From NCBI GenBank assembly GCA_009760855.2, contig WPIO01000005.1, positions 6,952,001-7,016,000 of the forward strand: a DNA stretch of 64,000 bases, given 5' to 3'. Both the position numbers and the translations under genes were made by a program. Within the stretch, counting starts at the first letter, position 1. Every line of letters begins with the position of its first letter. This document shows, one piece after another, positions 34,701 through 48,939 of this stretch. Under the pieces are notes generated by a model. The model saw nothing but the letters and a program-made list of their open reading frames with translations. It searched no databases and was not told the DNA's origin. Origin of the DNA: Cristatella mucedo (taxonomy: Eukaryota; Bryozoa; Phylactolaemata; Cristatellidae).

Positions 34701-37700
34701 TCCGGTGAAACACAATGCCACACGCAAGACAGAGAGGCAAGACAGACGGGTAGTCAATTATCACTTCGGTCGAACACCCACCCCGACGCAGTAGGAAATG
34801 AGCAGCAAGCATAAGAAACAAGACTTCACGATACCTAGGTGCTCTGAACGGTTGCTGTCGAAGTCGTTTACCACCATCTGCGACCACAAGCCAGTCCAGC
34901 ATGAGTTTAATGGTCGGCAAGACACGGCTCTCACTTGGATCCTTCACATCAGTTCTGGTAGCATGAGTAAGAAGCACATCTAGGTAATTTGCTAAAAAAC
35001 AACAGCCACGAATTCTGCATACATTTTGAAACAGTAGGTTTACGGCACAGGATACTATACTAGAGTAAGAAGCTCTGTAGCTTAAGGAAGCAGTAAATTT
35101 ACCTTGACCTAGTCAGTCAACTAGTTGTATGAAACCTTGTTGGAGCATAATCAGTGACTACAGTACATTGTGCATGCCTGAGCTACTCAAAAAGGCTCGC
35201 TGCAGGAACGTGTACAAAAAATATAGCCTCTGACTTTCCTATTAAAAGATGATATATGTAAAAGCTGGTAAAGAGTACTTAAGGCCTGTAGCATCCATAC
35301 ACAGGATTGTGAGGTTCTACAGGAGTTCACACACATTCGTGCATATTTGATGGTTGCTAAAATGAATTCTAAAATTGGACAGGTGCCAGCTTAATTGATA
35401 TATTTGACAATTGTATAGTTCACAAAGTAGCCAGATATGTAGATTTTGAAAAGCTGCTGTCTTAGCCTAGGCGTAAGGTGCTCGCTCTTCACGACCCAGG
35501 CCGTGGGGTCGAACCCTGCAGTGAGAGACGACAATTGTGTGGGCAATGCTTTATTGCCAACTGCATGCAGTGGTGATAGCCCTTCAGGTTCTTTTGCGGC
35601 TATAAACATGAGGCTGATGAATGAGCTAACCACAGAAGGCCGATTCTAAGAGCAACGGAATCAGCGACACGCTGTCTGGCAAGACTCTGGATGGGGAACA
35701 GTTGGGGCTGAAATAAGCTAATCACGAGCATAGCTGATGATATACAAATATACCTGTGAAGTCAGAAAGTAGACCATTCTTCAGAATAGTGAGAATAAAT
35801 TATAATATTAATAATAATAACAACACATTTTTACAGGATCCTCAGAACTTAATTTCTTTCTAGGAATTTTATGTATACTGTAGGTGTGAGTCGTTCACTT
35901 TGAGGACAGTATACCGTCTACCGGTTCACAATCATCTGAAATGACCCAGGTTTTTTACGGTTTTTGCTCATGCTAAACAGACACATAGCTGCCCTTTACA
36001 GTAACTTGGCTCTGACTATACTTCCATGGTAGATCCAGGACTAGGATGAACTGACTGCCAAAATCAAATGCTACAACCACACAGCTACTAAACGGAAGTT
36101 ATAAATAATAAATAGCACTTAGTTATCCCAAGGTGTGAAACAATTTTCTGATAGCAAGTTACTTAACAAGAGATTAAGGACTTCTAGACGTACACCATTC
36201 CAGTGTTTTTCACGCTTAAAGTTAATGTGAAACCGACGAGCAGATAATCAAAAATAAATACAAATAAGCAATACAGAGGAACATTGGTTGAGATCATTCA
36301 GAACCAAGCCACAGCAAAGCATCGTTGCCAACAATTTTGGAATATCTTTCGTAAGGAAAACAGCAGGGCTCCTGGCTTCTACACAAGTATTTACGGCTTG
36401 TATCCACGGTGCCATATGAATTTTTCTAACAGGAATTGATTAAGAAATATTCAAATAAAGCCTCCAAGTGAAGCATGATGTTATCCAACGGCTCAACAAC
36501 ACAAACATTAGTATTACTCTTGTACTGATAATAGAAAAACATAGTTTTGTAGATCAGGCCTAGTTACTTTACACGAGGTGCTCCATTGCTAAAAGTACCT
36601 GAAATCAGGAGCCAGGATACTAATGTACAACAGAAGTATGAAGTATACCAGACTAGAACAATACACCATAAAACAAGACTAACTGTGGGTTAATGCAAGG
36701 CTGGGCAGCAGCAGTGTGGGCACTTCGACATCACTGGCTTAATCTCTAGTTAGTATATATCGACATACTTCTTTTCTAGCATGTGCAACGTGCCCTAAAA
36801 CAGATTTAGTTCTCCTATAGTGCTGCAGAAATATTTTATTATTATTATTATGGCTACATGCAATTTCCAAGTAAATAGGATCTGAAGGCCTGCAGAGACC
36901 TTGAGTGAAACCATTTCTCATCCGAAAGGATATTCACAATAGTACACTACATGGCTTCGAAGGAATGATACAAACTCTAGCTGATGGCTTAACTCTCCTG
37001 ACATGGATAAGTAGCAACTAAATTATCAATACCCAAGCAGAGCGATTTACCTGGGGTTATACTACACGTGATTTCCTCGAGGTATTGACAAGGTAGGAAC
37101 AAAAACCAGGGAACAAACGCCAGCCTGCTATATCTCAAACAGACTAAATCTACACCTACATTAGTAAGGCAAATCCTAACAAGCTTGCCAAGCATCGTTT
37201 AACATTTGTGTGTACCACACAGCTTGCTTTAGGTAGTCAAACCACTCAGACCAATACAAAAATAGCTGAAGGTCAGACTACCGAGCACTTCAGTTAACAG
37301 CCTTCAAGATATCATGCTAAACCAGACAGAAACATGGGAAAGCTGCACTTAATCTCACATGCACCACACTCAAGGGATATCAAACCGATGAGACTTTCTA
37401 GAACCACGAGAAACAGCCAGGTATTTGCATTTCAGAACAAATATATACAATGACTCCGTCACATACCCAGAAAGGAAACTCTTAAATTAACATAGTCGCG
37501 TTCAGTGGGAGTTAGGTTAATCATGTCATCACATTTGTCGGTCTGCTCAATCCGGTGAAGGGCAAATAAGCCAATAGCCATCACGTAAATAAGACTGTGA
37601 TCAGAGATGAGCTGGAACAAGCTGGCAGACGTTAGGCACTTGATAACTTGATCCAGCATTTTCTGACAACGTTCAACCCCTATAAAAAAAAGAAGGCACA

Positions 37701-40700
37701 CGAGTCTGAATATGTCGAAAAATATGCATTTACTAGTCGTGGCTGAAAAAGCACAAAAGACAGGCGACAGTGTTTGACAGTCAAATAGGGGTAACGATAC
37801 CTGCTTCCACATGTAGTAATGCATGCAGACCCAAAAAGGCATTCTCGATATCTTCGGCTGACCACTTTACCTTGCCAACCAAACTACAAAATATATACAG
37901 ATGAGCATCCTAGTTAGTAACACAGATGTACGAGTGGCTAATCGTTAAGAAGTACTCATGAAAAAACTAAGACAAACGATCAGCTGATGGCCGGATGCAA
38001 ACACTTGAATAACAAAGCTCTTGTAACCTGCTTGGCAATCAAGGCCATTGCAATACAGACGTGGCTGTAAAAAGATTGACCAAGTAAGAATGGCATTTAG
38101 GAGAAGCACGTTCACGCCTTTACTTGATTTTTTTGCTCGGTTCTAAATACAATGTACTCTCCAATTTCTCCAAGTTATTATGTTCGCTTGGCTTGCGACG
38201 TCAGCAATGTCTCGCTAACGTAGGTCTGCCCATCAGTTACTGCCATGCAAGGCTAGGTTCCAAATGCCATATGTAGTCTTGAACATGTAATAATAATAAT
38301 AATAAACCTTTGCAAAGCACCTTAAGAGAACTACATCTTTACCTAGGCACTTAACATATGCTAGAAAGGAAGCATGTCAATTGGGTAAGTCTTCAAGCCA
38401 ATCGTGAAGGTGTGCAAGCAGCTTGCCAGCTCACATGCTCTTAATGCTCACATGCTAAGCATTTGAGTGAGTCAAAGAAGCAATATACACCAGAATGTAG
38501 ACTCAAATCATAAAGTCATTCAACATTATAAGCTTACTTCCCATGCCGCAAATTGTTAATGCGGAGACTCTTACTTTACCTTGAGGGGTGGCCCTAAGTG
38601 TCAACTGACCTAGCTGGCAAGCCCCCACCCAGTGAGGGCAATCTTGCAGTACTTCCTTTAAGTGGCAAAATATCTACATGAAGAAAATAAAAAAGCACTT
38701 ACTGCCATCAAGTTTGACGAAAATCGTGTATCGTTGAGCTTTGGCGGTACACCACTGAATGGCTTTCTCTAGCTTTCTTATTGTGCTCAGCGATTGACAT
38801 GCACCATTTTCTGCAAGCTGTGTGCTCTCTCTCCGAATCAATTGCTACTAAAGCTGGGATCTTTCTTACTTTTGGTAATCTCAATTTCGATTTTCAAATG
38901 GTGAAATTCAACTTTAAACCCCGCGAGTGCATTTTATCATCTCACCATTTATCTGCACACGGACTCTCTTTGCACTGGTCAAAACTTGGTCCTTACTTGC
39001 TTTGGTAGTTTCATATTCGGTCTTTTTTAATCGAATTCAATTTTCGAACATAATGCAATATGCCGTTCGAGATTCCATTCATGCAGGCTCTTTTCCCGTA
39101 AGGCAGCACCGGCTAGAAAATCAGCAGCAATCCTAGTCAATAGGACATTCTTAAGTTCAGACATTCAAAATTATGTTAGGCCTACATTTTGGAAGGAAAA
39201 ATGCTCCCACACCAAAGAATTTTGCTTTAGAATTGCAATGCGTAAAAATAACTAAAGGAAGCTGAGAAACAGCACAGCTATCAGCAGTTTACTTCAGCTA
39301 GATCGAATAGTTAAAAAACGTGGGCATTGCATGCTATAAGCAGGTAGCACAGAGAAGAGCCTTTATACAATGCTACATTTCAGCACGATTGAGAGTACTG
39401 TGAACTCCAGCTAAATACGATAACGTACAATAAAACCGCTGCACACAAGGAGCTCATAAGCTAAAACAGCCTCATAGTGCTTACTTCAAACTCTCGGTAT
39501 CTTTCGAGATCTTGATGTACATTTTTTCCAGATTTGTAGCAGCAACAGGAAAAGGAAATTTCACGGCAATACTCCGAACATAATAGAACACAACAGCCAT
39601 CTTTTCTCCCCTTGAGGTATTCAGTATGGCCAACTGATTGTAGGGCTGGCCTACAATTAAGTACAAGTAAAAGCAAAATGATCTTGGCATCGAGGAACTA
39701 AAGTGTCACGATTGAGCAGCAATAAGCTGCATATATAAGGATTGCCATATGAGAATACATACCATTGGATGGGGCATACTGAGCAGCAGACTGATAAAAC
39801 GATTCAGCCAAAGGCACTCTTTGCAAATATCGAGCTAAAAAAGGAACGTCAGACACAAAGTAACTATCCGTACTATTCTGAATAAATATAGCTACAGCAT
39901 GCAGGCATCCAAATATCAACCAGTACAATGCATCGGTCAGGCAAAAGCAATTATTACAGTCGTTATTCGTGGGTAAGAATTTAATACAATAATAGCAATA
40001 GCATGATATCTGCACAGGCACCTAAGAGAACTAAATCTCTCTTCAGGCACTTGACATAGGCTGCAAAAGATGTCATAGTGATAACATCACACATAAGCAC
40101 ACAAAAAACGATTCCCGGATCCAGCAAATGCACTGTGGCACAATTGGTTTTTATATGCTTTTTAAATGTCAAGTCAGGGGATGTCGTGACATCAGTTGGG
40201 AGTGAATTCTACGCTTTAGGAGCACTATAGCTAAAGGGGCAGTTTCTAAAAAAATTGAGGTTGGTTAGAGGTGCAGCTAAATGACACGAGTCAGAAGAGT
40301 GGGTGGTTAAATGGTTAGCATGATTGGGCAGTATTTTGGCAAGGTTAAGCGAATAGATGAACCTAAAAGAGTGACAAGGCCTGGATGCCTAGATGCTACT
40401 TAAAACGGGGAGCTAATGCTGGTCAGTCAGAAATAGTATAATGTAGCAACTTCGACACTTACGAAAGACAAGCATAGCAGCAGTTTTTTGCACCAACCGC
40501 AAGCATATCACTGCACAGGCCGGACGAGCTATGCTCAGTGAGTTACTGAAGTCGAGATGTGATGGCACAAATGCATGGACCAGCTAGGATGAAGCATCCT
40601 TGTTTAAATAGGCTAGAATTTTTTGTAATGTTCCTTTGCTAAAAAGTAGGCAGACTTGACTCGACAGTGGAGCTGATGTGGTCGTCTAGTGAAAGGTCAC

Positions 40701-43700
40701 TTGGGTAAAGGATACCCAGGTTGCATGCAGATACAACAGGAAATAATCTGGCTGCCCAAACTTTTAAAGGTTAGGTTTTCCATTTCTGAGTAACACTTAA
40801 GTTTTCCCATAACTAATATGCTGGTTTATCTTCATTCAATTTGAGAAAGCTGACTGCCATCCAAGCGCAAGAGATACATGCCATAGTTCAAACTTCAAGA
40901 AGGCAGGGTGAGATCAAAGGAAAGGCATAGCTGTTTTGCATGACCTTTGCAAAAGTATTAGTTGCAAAACAAAGTTAACACCAAGCAAAACCATGATATC
41001 ACCCATTGCTTATTGATACGGCTCAGTTACTAGACCACGGGTTTTGTCAGCCAGCCGTATCTTCAGCAAAAAGATTATTTTATTGTGTGTAAAATACCTT
41101 TTCTAATTTCAAATCATCAGTCACTTCCGCTTAATCGGTACGTTACTGTATCAGTAACCCAGAGGTTAAGGAATCGTTCCAAACTCGAGGTTTTTGGAGC
41201 TCAGACCCATGGCAGACGGCCAAAGATCGCTATGTATTTTGAAATTACAAAAAAGAAAAGGGTCAACTTCCACCAACCAAGGCACTCGAGATCCCTCTCT
41301 CAAGGCAAGTATGGTGACGAATCTAACTGCCAAAGCTTGATACAGATTATGTCTAGTTCTATATCACATGTTTTTAAAACAGAACTATATGCATCCGTAA
41401 GAAGGCATTTCATTCAAAGACAGCCAAAAAAATCCCCACAGCATGGCCGAAGCTGCTGGAGCAGCAAATTCGTTCAGGTAATAAGTGGGTTTTCTAAGAA
41501 GCCAGGCATACTAAAACTACATGCCGCATGTGAAAATATTTATTAACAGCCTAAAAAACCCAATATGCTATTAGTATGAATGTGTTAAGCATGACTTCTT
41601 CCCATGTTTTTTTTTATGACCAACCTTGTCTGATCAGGCATTGAGGCCACAAGCTTCTGCATAGTCTCTTCTGATGAAGCCCATTCCACAGAGCCTAAGT
41701 ATTACTGAAAAGGTCAGCTACTGAAGCAGGCCGAACACCTCACATCAGCTGCCTGTTGATCCCACTTTAAAGTCGTTCAATGGAGTTCATTACAGGCGAC
41801 TGGCTGGTCCACTTTATCAGCACCAAATAAGGGTCTCAAACTCAAATACTCTACTTGGGGGTTGTTACATTTAGCAGCAAGATAACGACCCTAAGCACAA
41901 TGCTAGGCCAGTGAAGTACTTTTTGAAGCATTCTTGTTTTGAATCCCTAAAGTCTGCATTCCTGAGAAGGCCATTATACACCCACAGCAACGTCGACTCA
42001 TGTGGAGCGATTAGCACAACAACCAGACTGGAACTTTCTAGTTTTGAAGTTTGATTTAGGAGTTTAGTTGGTCTGCCAGTATTCGTTCCAGTGTTTTTGA
42101 CATAAAAAAAAATTCATTTATATAGCACCCCAAGAGAACCATATGCCACTGGTCGAGGGGGTGCAGTGCATGTTTAGTCAGGGGAGAAACTTATTCAAAA
42201 CACCAGCACGTGTCATGTCGTGCTGTAACATAACACCAGTTAGGACAGGGCAAATGGAGAAACGACCAACAAAGGAGTGGCAGATAGAGATAAACAGATT
42301 TTATGCGCATGCAGCATCAATGTCAAGGGTATTAAGGTTTTGCTATTTGCAGATGATTCTGGACACCGAAGAGGGCACTAACTGGAGATTAAATTAGACT
42401 AGCATGCAGTCAGATGTGCAGAGTTTGGTAATAAAAGAGATGATAACACACAATCGTGGGAGAACTTCTGACTGAGGACGTGACCTTCGTTGTGAGTGGG
42501 GTCGCACACAATATCCACAAAAATAAACCAGCGCACAAAAATCAGCACTTAAGGAGTCAGTTAAGTCGTCGAAATGAATGTTAAAATCACACAGAACGAA
42601 GAAGGGACGATTTCTTGCACACCAAAACAAATTGAGATAAGAAAAATCTTAAATAAGGAGGACTCGGTACCTAGGAGGGGGAGATAGATTACTGCCACCA
42701 TCGACAACTTTATGTTGTGGTAACTCAAAACAAGGGATTCAAAAATATGTTTCGAGGGGACTGAAGATGGATTAAAATTGAATGAGGAATCAGCAACAAT
42801 GGAAACTCCACCAGTTTGATCGATCATGAGGTATGAAAGAGAGAGAAGCATGTTGGGATGGCACAGGTTATGGTTGCGCAGTTCGTCGATTTCAGCAAGG
42901 TTTTGGCCAACACAAACAGTTCAAGGGCATCCCGAAGAATAATGTCCTGTAATATTAGTGGTTTATTGCACGTCGAACACGAGTTCGACAGGCAAACTTC
43001 ACTAAGATCGGCTGCCCAGGATATGGTAGGCCTCACGTAAAGCCTCGCTCAGACAGGAATAATTGAGGATAGGAAGGAGATTTTTTTGATCAGGTATTGC
43101 GTGTCCTCAGGTATAAAGAAAGCAATGTGTAGTCCTCGATACTAACTACATTTAGAAGCTGATGTCATTCTTGAACTACCGGAGAGTACTTTCGGTTTAA
43201 ATTTCGATAGGCTTATCCTAGACAAGGCTCGCTTCGGTTGCTGTACAGATTACAATTTTGACTAATAAATTGTTGGTTTTTTAATGCTGTCTCTAGTCTA
43301 CAAAATGTAGAGCGTTCAGATTTTCAGTTTGAATTTTTCAAACAGTACCCAGGTTTTCATACACAGACGTCTTTCATCGTCTGTTCATTTTAGTTTTAGT
43401 TTACCCTTAGCTATATATACACCCATTTGACGAGCCTACTTACCATATGTTTTGCAAAATCAACAGGAAATCGCCAATTCTGGGGAGTGGTAAGTCTTAC
43501 GGCTGCTGGTGTGAATAACTGGCAGAAAAGATTTTGAAGAGTACTTGGGCATTTAAAGGGAGCATACAGCATATATATTCAAGCTTACGAAACGATTTCG
43601 GGGTGGTGGAACTAACCTGCTCCCTACTTTCTATACTTATAGTTATACTATATATTTATATACTATTACATATAATATATTATACTATACTTACACTTCC

Positions 43701-46700
43701 CTTACTTATAATTACATTCATTAAGACCCTTAGCTTCCACCAGTATTGTCTAATAGCAGCAATTCGTAATTGCACCAGTGACCAAGCTTGCTTTAATTCT
43801 GTGGACTTGATGTCGTTGGCTCAATGGCAGCACAACCGGTCTTTGGTGGCAAAACAGGATTAATTTCACATATCAATCTAACCTATACCAAACACATACC
43901 AAGTGTCAAAACCACGTGGAAGAAAGTATGCTAATACTGAACACATACTAAGTGTCGAGACCACGTGCAGGAAAATATGCTTAAAACATCCTTGTTTGAA
44001 GACGGCACAGTGAGGGAGCAATACAATGCTAATTCAACAGCACAGGGAATAAAAAACAGCAAATAACTAGGCAAAGACATGAAAATGCCATCACTTTCAG
44101 AAGGCAAACAAATGCAGGCTTACCCCAAGTCCATATAAGAAGAGCACTCACCTAGGTCACCGAGATGCACCAGGCAATACTGGCAGATATACTTGCTTGA
44201 TGCCCTACACGGCATCTTGAAGTTGGCTTTGTAGCACGTACTGTTTCTCTCTACAAGCACAAAGCAGCATCACGAGTGGGCTACTTAGTAAGGGTGATCA
44301 TTTCGGATCTAATAATTACGGTTTGGACTTGTTATTTAGTTTTCGTGTACATAGATTAGCTTACAATACTAACACGGAGCATATAATATGATCACGGGAG
44401 ACAATCAATCCGAATACTGACTAAAACTTCAGTCAAGGAACACCACTCACCTTTCTCATTCTGTTGGCAAACCAGAGATCCTCTATAGAAGGAATCAACC
44501 TAGTCACAAGGTCGTTAAAGTGTAACGACACAAGTGTGGCTAGGCCAGCCACAGAATCGGAATTTGCAATACAATCAGAACAAGAGAACTTTTACAGCTC
44601 TGGATATACAAGAGAAGAATATGCATCGAACATGTGCTGGCTACTCACAGATATCATAGCATAGCAGATGTTACATATGTCTGGTTAACACCAGTAACAC
44701 TGAAAATTTGCTTGATGTCAGTAGTCTTTCTAAGGTGATGTACTTCGGGTAAGTTTTGGACTTCCAGATGGCAACTAAAGGAGAGGGACAGAAATAAGCC
44801 GAGAAGTGCTTTTGGTAAGTGGCCTAAATACAAAGAAGACATTATGTTATGCAGTAAATTGAAGGCTTAAGGTTCTGAAGCATTGTGCAAGTTTTTGTCA
44901 TGTCTAATAACGGTTGAATAAGAATGGTTGGTGTTTTCTGTTTACTTGGGGGATATCGAACTCTGCTCTTGCAATACGGTGAGCAAGCACCAAAATCGAC
45001 ACTTCTTTCTTTTTCTGGAAACAACCATGGTAATCTTCTAGTAGAGGTGCACTACCAGAGGAAACAAAACAAATCACGGAACTTATGGTGACAAAATGCG
45101 GCACCTTACAAGCGTAGCACAGGATGATGTATCTGCAACAGTGGTTTGGAACAAAACTGTTAGTCACCTGGAAAAATGGCTACCTCTGTAAAACCCAATT
45201 CACATTGTCAGTCTGAAAAAGTAGAATTTAAAACATGCAGATCTCCTACTTTAGCTTTCATTTACTCAATAGAAGGTAGCTAAACTGAGTACAAATTGAA
45301 CAGAAACATACCAGTTTAGTACAGAAACGATGCGCTAATTCGGTTAGGCAGACGTGATAACATACTACATTAAACAAAAGCGACACGAAAAAATGATAAT
45401 AAAAAACCCACCATGTATTACACTGTAGGCATACCAAGTCCATCGGTGGAGACTGCTGGCACAAAAGCAATACACAAAAAATGATAGGTTGTTCTTTAAG
45501 TCTGCCTCTTACCCTGTAGGATACCATAATAGTGGTGTTTCTTCCGAAATGGTGGATGAAGACGGAATACGTCACATACTTCTTGTAGCAGCTGCAACAC
45601 CCATTCACCACACCGTCGAAATGCTTATAAAAGTGTGGCAGCATTTAATTAAACTGTAAATGGGTCATAGGCTAGTAACACATTCATTGTGAATCACATC
45701 CATATGGCTGAACCGAGCAATTGTAGCCCAGCAGCAACAAAATAGGAGAGGTTCGTCACAAACCTGGGTATAGTAGCCAATAGATGACTCAAGAAACTGC
45801 TCGAGATCAGCATGGTGGTCGACTTTCAGTGACATACCAGGGTTCTTGTCATTTAACAGTGCCTGAAGTGACGTTATTTGCATCTTGAAGGCGTAATTCC
45901 ACCTAGCTCACGGAGAACAACTCATTCAGTGGCAGAAGAACTGAGCACCGGCATACTATTGATTCTATATGTCCACGATTATGGAACATAAAGCTCTAGG
46001 ACGCTTGATGGCGTACACAGCCAAATGTATCAAACCGAAATCAAAAATAATAAATAGGCTAAAAAAGGCAAAGCTGAACTCGCAGTTCAAATTTCATTCC
46101 GATATGTGAAATATCAGTTGAGTTATTTAATTTACAAGGCACCAACCAACCCTGGAAATGAAGCTGTATAAAAGTCAAAAGTATGCACCTCAACAAGCTT
46201 CAAGCATATATCAAGATCTACCAAGATTCGACAAGTTGGGATACAAGTCGCATATGATGCAGAGATCGGTTAAATCTTCTATTTGTAGATTTTTTGCTTC
46301 CGCAGTGCATCCGGGTTAGACGTGGTTTGCATAACGAATTTTTTCCTTTCATGCACAAGTCGTCTGATCCCAGTTCTAACATATTTGTCTTTCGAAAGGT
46401 ACCATAAGCACATATTCGATTGTCGGACAAATATTATAGGCATTTTCTTGACATTCCTCCATAACAGCCTTTTTCGTATAGCGACAGAAGAGCCTTGACG
46501 GCTATCACCACCACTTGCAGTGACGATAAAGGATCGCCCGCCACAGGATTCGAAGCCACAACCTCGGGACCGAGGACGTGAAAAGCAACAGCCTTACCTA
46601 GTGTGCCACCACGGCTTACTGTGCTTCACACAGCAACAGAGCAAACTGCCAGGAGCAACAGACCAAGAGACCCTTACATTCTTACGATCGACTGGCATGA

Positions 46701-48894
46701 AGCCGACCACACAGCGAGTCTTTGATGCATGCCAATCCATGAAAAGAACACTGGGTTGGCTGAGCCCAATGAAAGTCGACGATAGGTAAAAGTGCTTCGG
46801 GGGAAGGGGCCAAGGGGCCTTTTGTGAGCTGGATAAAAGCAAGCAGGCAAAAGTTCTCTCGTGCCACTTCGACCTAGGCAATGAATTGGGTCTTATGCCA
46901 GGATAAGGTGTTCACTTTTCATAACCCATGTCGTGGGTTCGGGTCCCGGGGGTGACTGCCGTAGACAAGCATTTATTGCCTACTTCAGGTGGGGTGATAG
47001 CTGCAAAGACCCTTTTACTGCAGTACACACGAGGCTGTTGAATCAGCTAATATTTTTTATCTTTGTACATGAATCGCCAATGGACTGACTCAGCAACATC
47101 AGATAAAAACCGAGCAACCCAGGACGACATGGTGACGACGTGCAAGACGAAGGGCTCAGATAACTTTGCTGCAGGTTGCAGCAGTGGCTTGGAAAAGCAG
47201 GGGGGGGGGGGGTTTGCTGGACCGGAATGAGGAATAACTTGAGCAGAGCTGGTCGGAATTTAGTCGGGTTTCAACGTGGTTTATGCAACGGATGGAGAAA
47301 ACTTCCAGATTGCTCAATAGACGAGAACTCGAGCAGCAAAATGCCAAAGCAAAAACACCCAAATCAGCGAAGTGCAGTCAGTGAGAGAAAAAAGCATGAC
47401 AAGGAACAAACTACCCAACCCCCTCGGAAACTAAAGTGCAACGGATACTGTCTCAGACAAGCAGAAAGCTAAAAGAACTGTCAAGCTTGCACTGCAGAAC
47501 TTGAAACAGAGCCTTGGCCACAGAACAAAACCCGTCAAATTATCAGCTATATAATGATCGCAAACTTACAGATCTTGCTCAATCTTCTGATCAAGTGCAA
47601 ATTCCAGATTTAACACGAGGACTTTCTGGCACAATGACTGAAGCCGCTGTCGTTGGTGCCACGCCTCGGGCTTGAGGATATCTACAACCATTAGTATGTG
47701 GCTCATGAAAATGAGGGGACAACATACACAGGTAGCTGATGCTTAGGCATGCGCCACCTCACTTACAGATAGGTACGATTTATGGTTAGCGACCGCAGGC
47801 TAGTCAGCGCTAACCTTCGGAGCTGTGATCGAGATAACACAAGCCGCCTGCAAAACTAGCCACTCCCCATTTTCTGTGCTTTAGGACTACACAGCGTAAC
47901 ACACGGGACTACACACTACGCAAACTCTAGCTAAATGCTGCCAAAACACATGCGTCAAAACATAATGTCTCTTTTCTTTCTCCTTTTCTTAGGAAGTGCC
48001 TCAGTATAGCACTGGGGCTTAGGGTAAAGACCAAGTGCTCCAGCAACCCGATATTGAGCTGAAACCATGATTCAGTCACGGCTGGGACCAATGCCAGTTT
48101 AAGACCTGACTGAGAACACACTTATACCCATTGCAGAATAAGTCATGCAAATCAAATGATGGCACAACCAAGAGCATTATATTTCATTTGTTTTATAGTT
48201 TATACAGGCATTGGTTGATAAGTCACATGACATCTAGAGGTGTCAAGCAGATTTTGCCATCGGATGCACTTGGACCAGCCGATCCACATCCAAGGTCGTG
48301 TCACTTTTGACATATATAGGCTGGGCATTGGACAGACTGGCCGAATTCAATCAAAACCTAGTGCCACACACCAAGAGGTCATTACTGTAATTAAAAACCA
48401 CAGCTTTTGATTCATTCGTAGTTTGCTGACTAGTAAGGTGCTTGGCCTAAAAGTGACACATTGATGCAGGGAAAGCTGTTTGAGTTTAGCTGCATGAATT
48501 TATCCTTTTTGTTGAGGTCAGAAGCAATGTAAACTTTGAAAAGAAAAGAAGGATGCAAATTCTCACCATGTTGCTTGGCATTAGCATGCCAGTCAATGCA
48601 TTCAATCAAATGCAAGTCCACTAGTCAAGGGCAATATCAGGCTTTGTTAGAAACACCTTTTGCAACCTTAATCCATTTTATTTGTGAAAGAAGCAAGCAC
48701 ATCAGAACGAAATACTGCTCTATCTGTTTTTTTTTTATATGTAGTATCTAGAGGAATTACGGCTATTATAGTTAAGTCAGTTATGCTGAGCGGTTGTTCA
48801 AGAGCTTACAAGTCTTACAAATTGTGCAATACCAATCGAGCCTCATTGAGGTATCAAAGCAAACACCGTGACCTACATGTAAAGTGCCTAGAGG

Positions 48895-48939
<45 letters not shown>

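Noticed and set aside
38701-38800. Possible extra SMG7 exon with FVKLDG resembling FIKFHG
   Set aside because: Its phase does not fit, and the exon at 37801-37883 matches the same protein segment far better.
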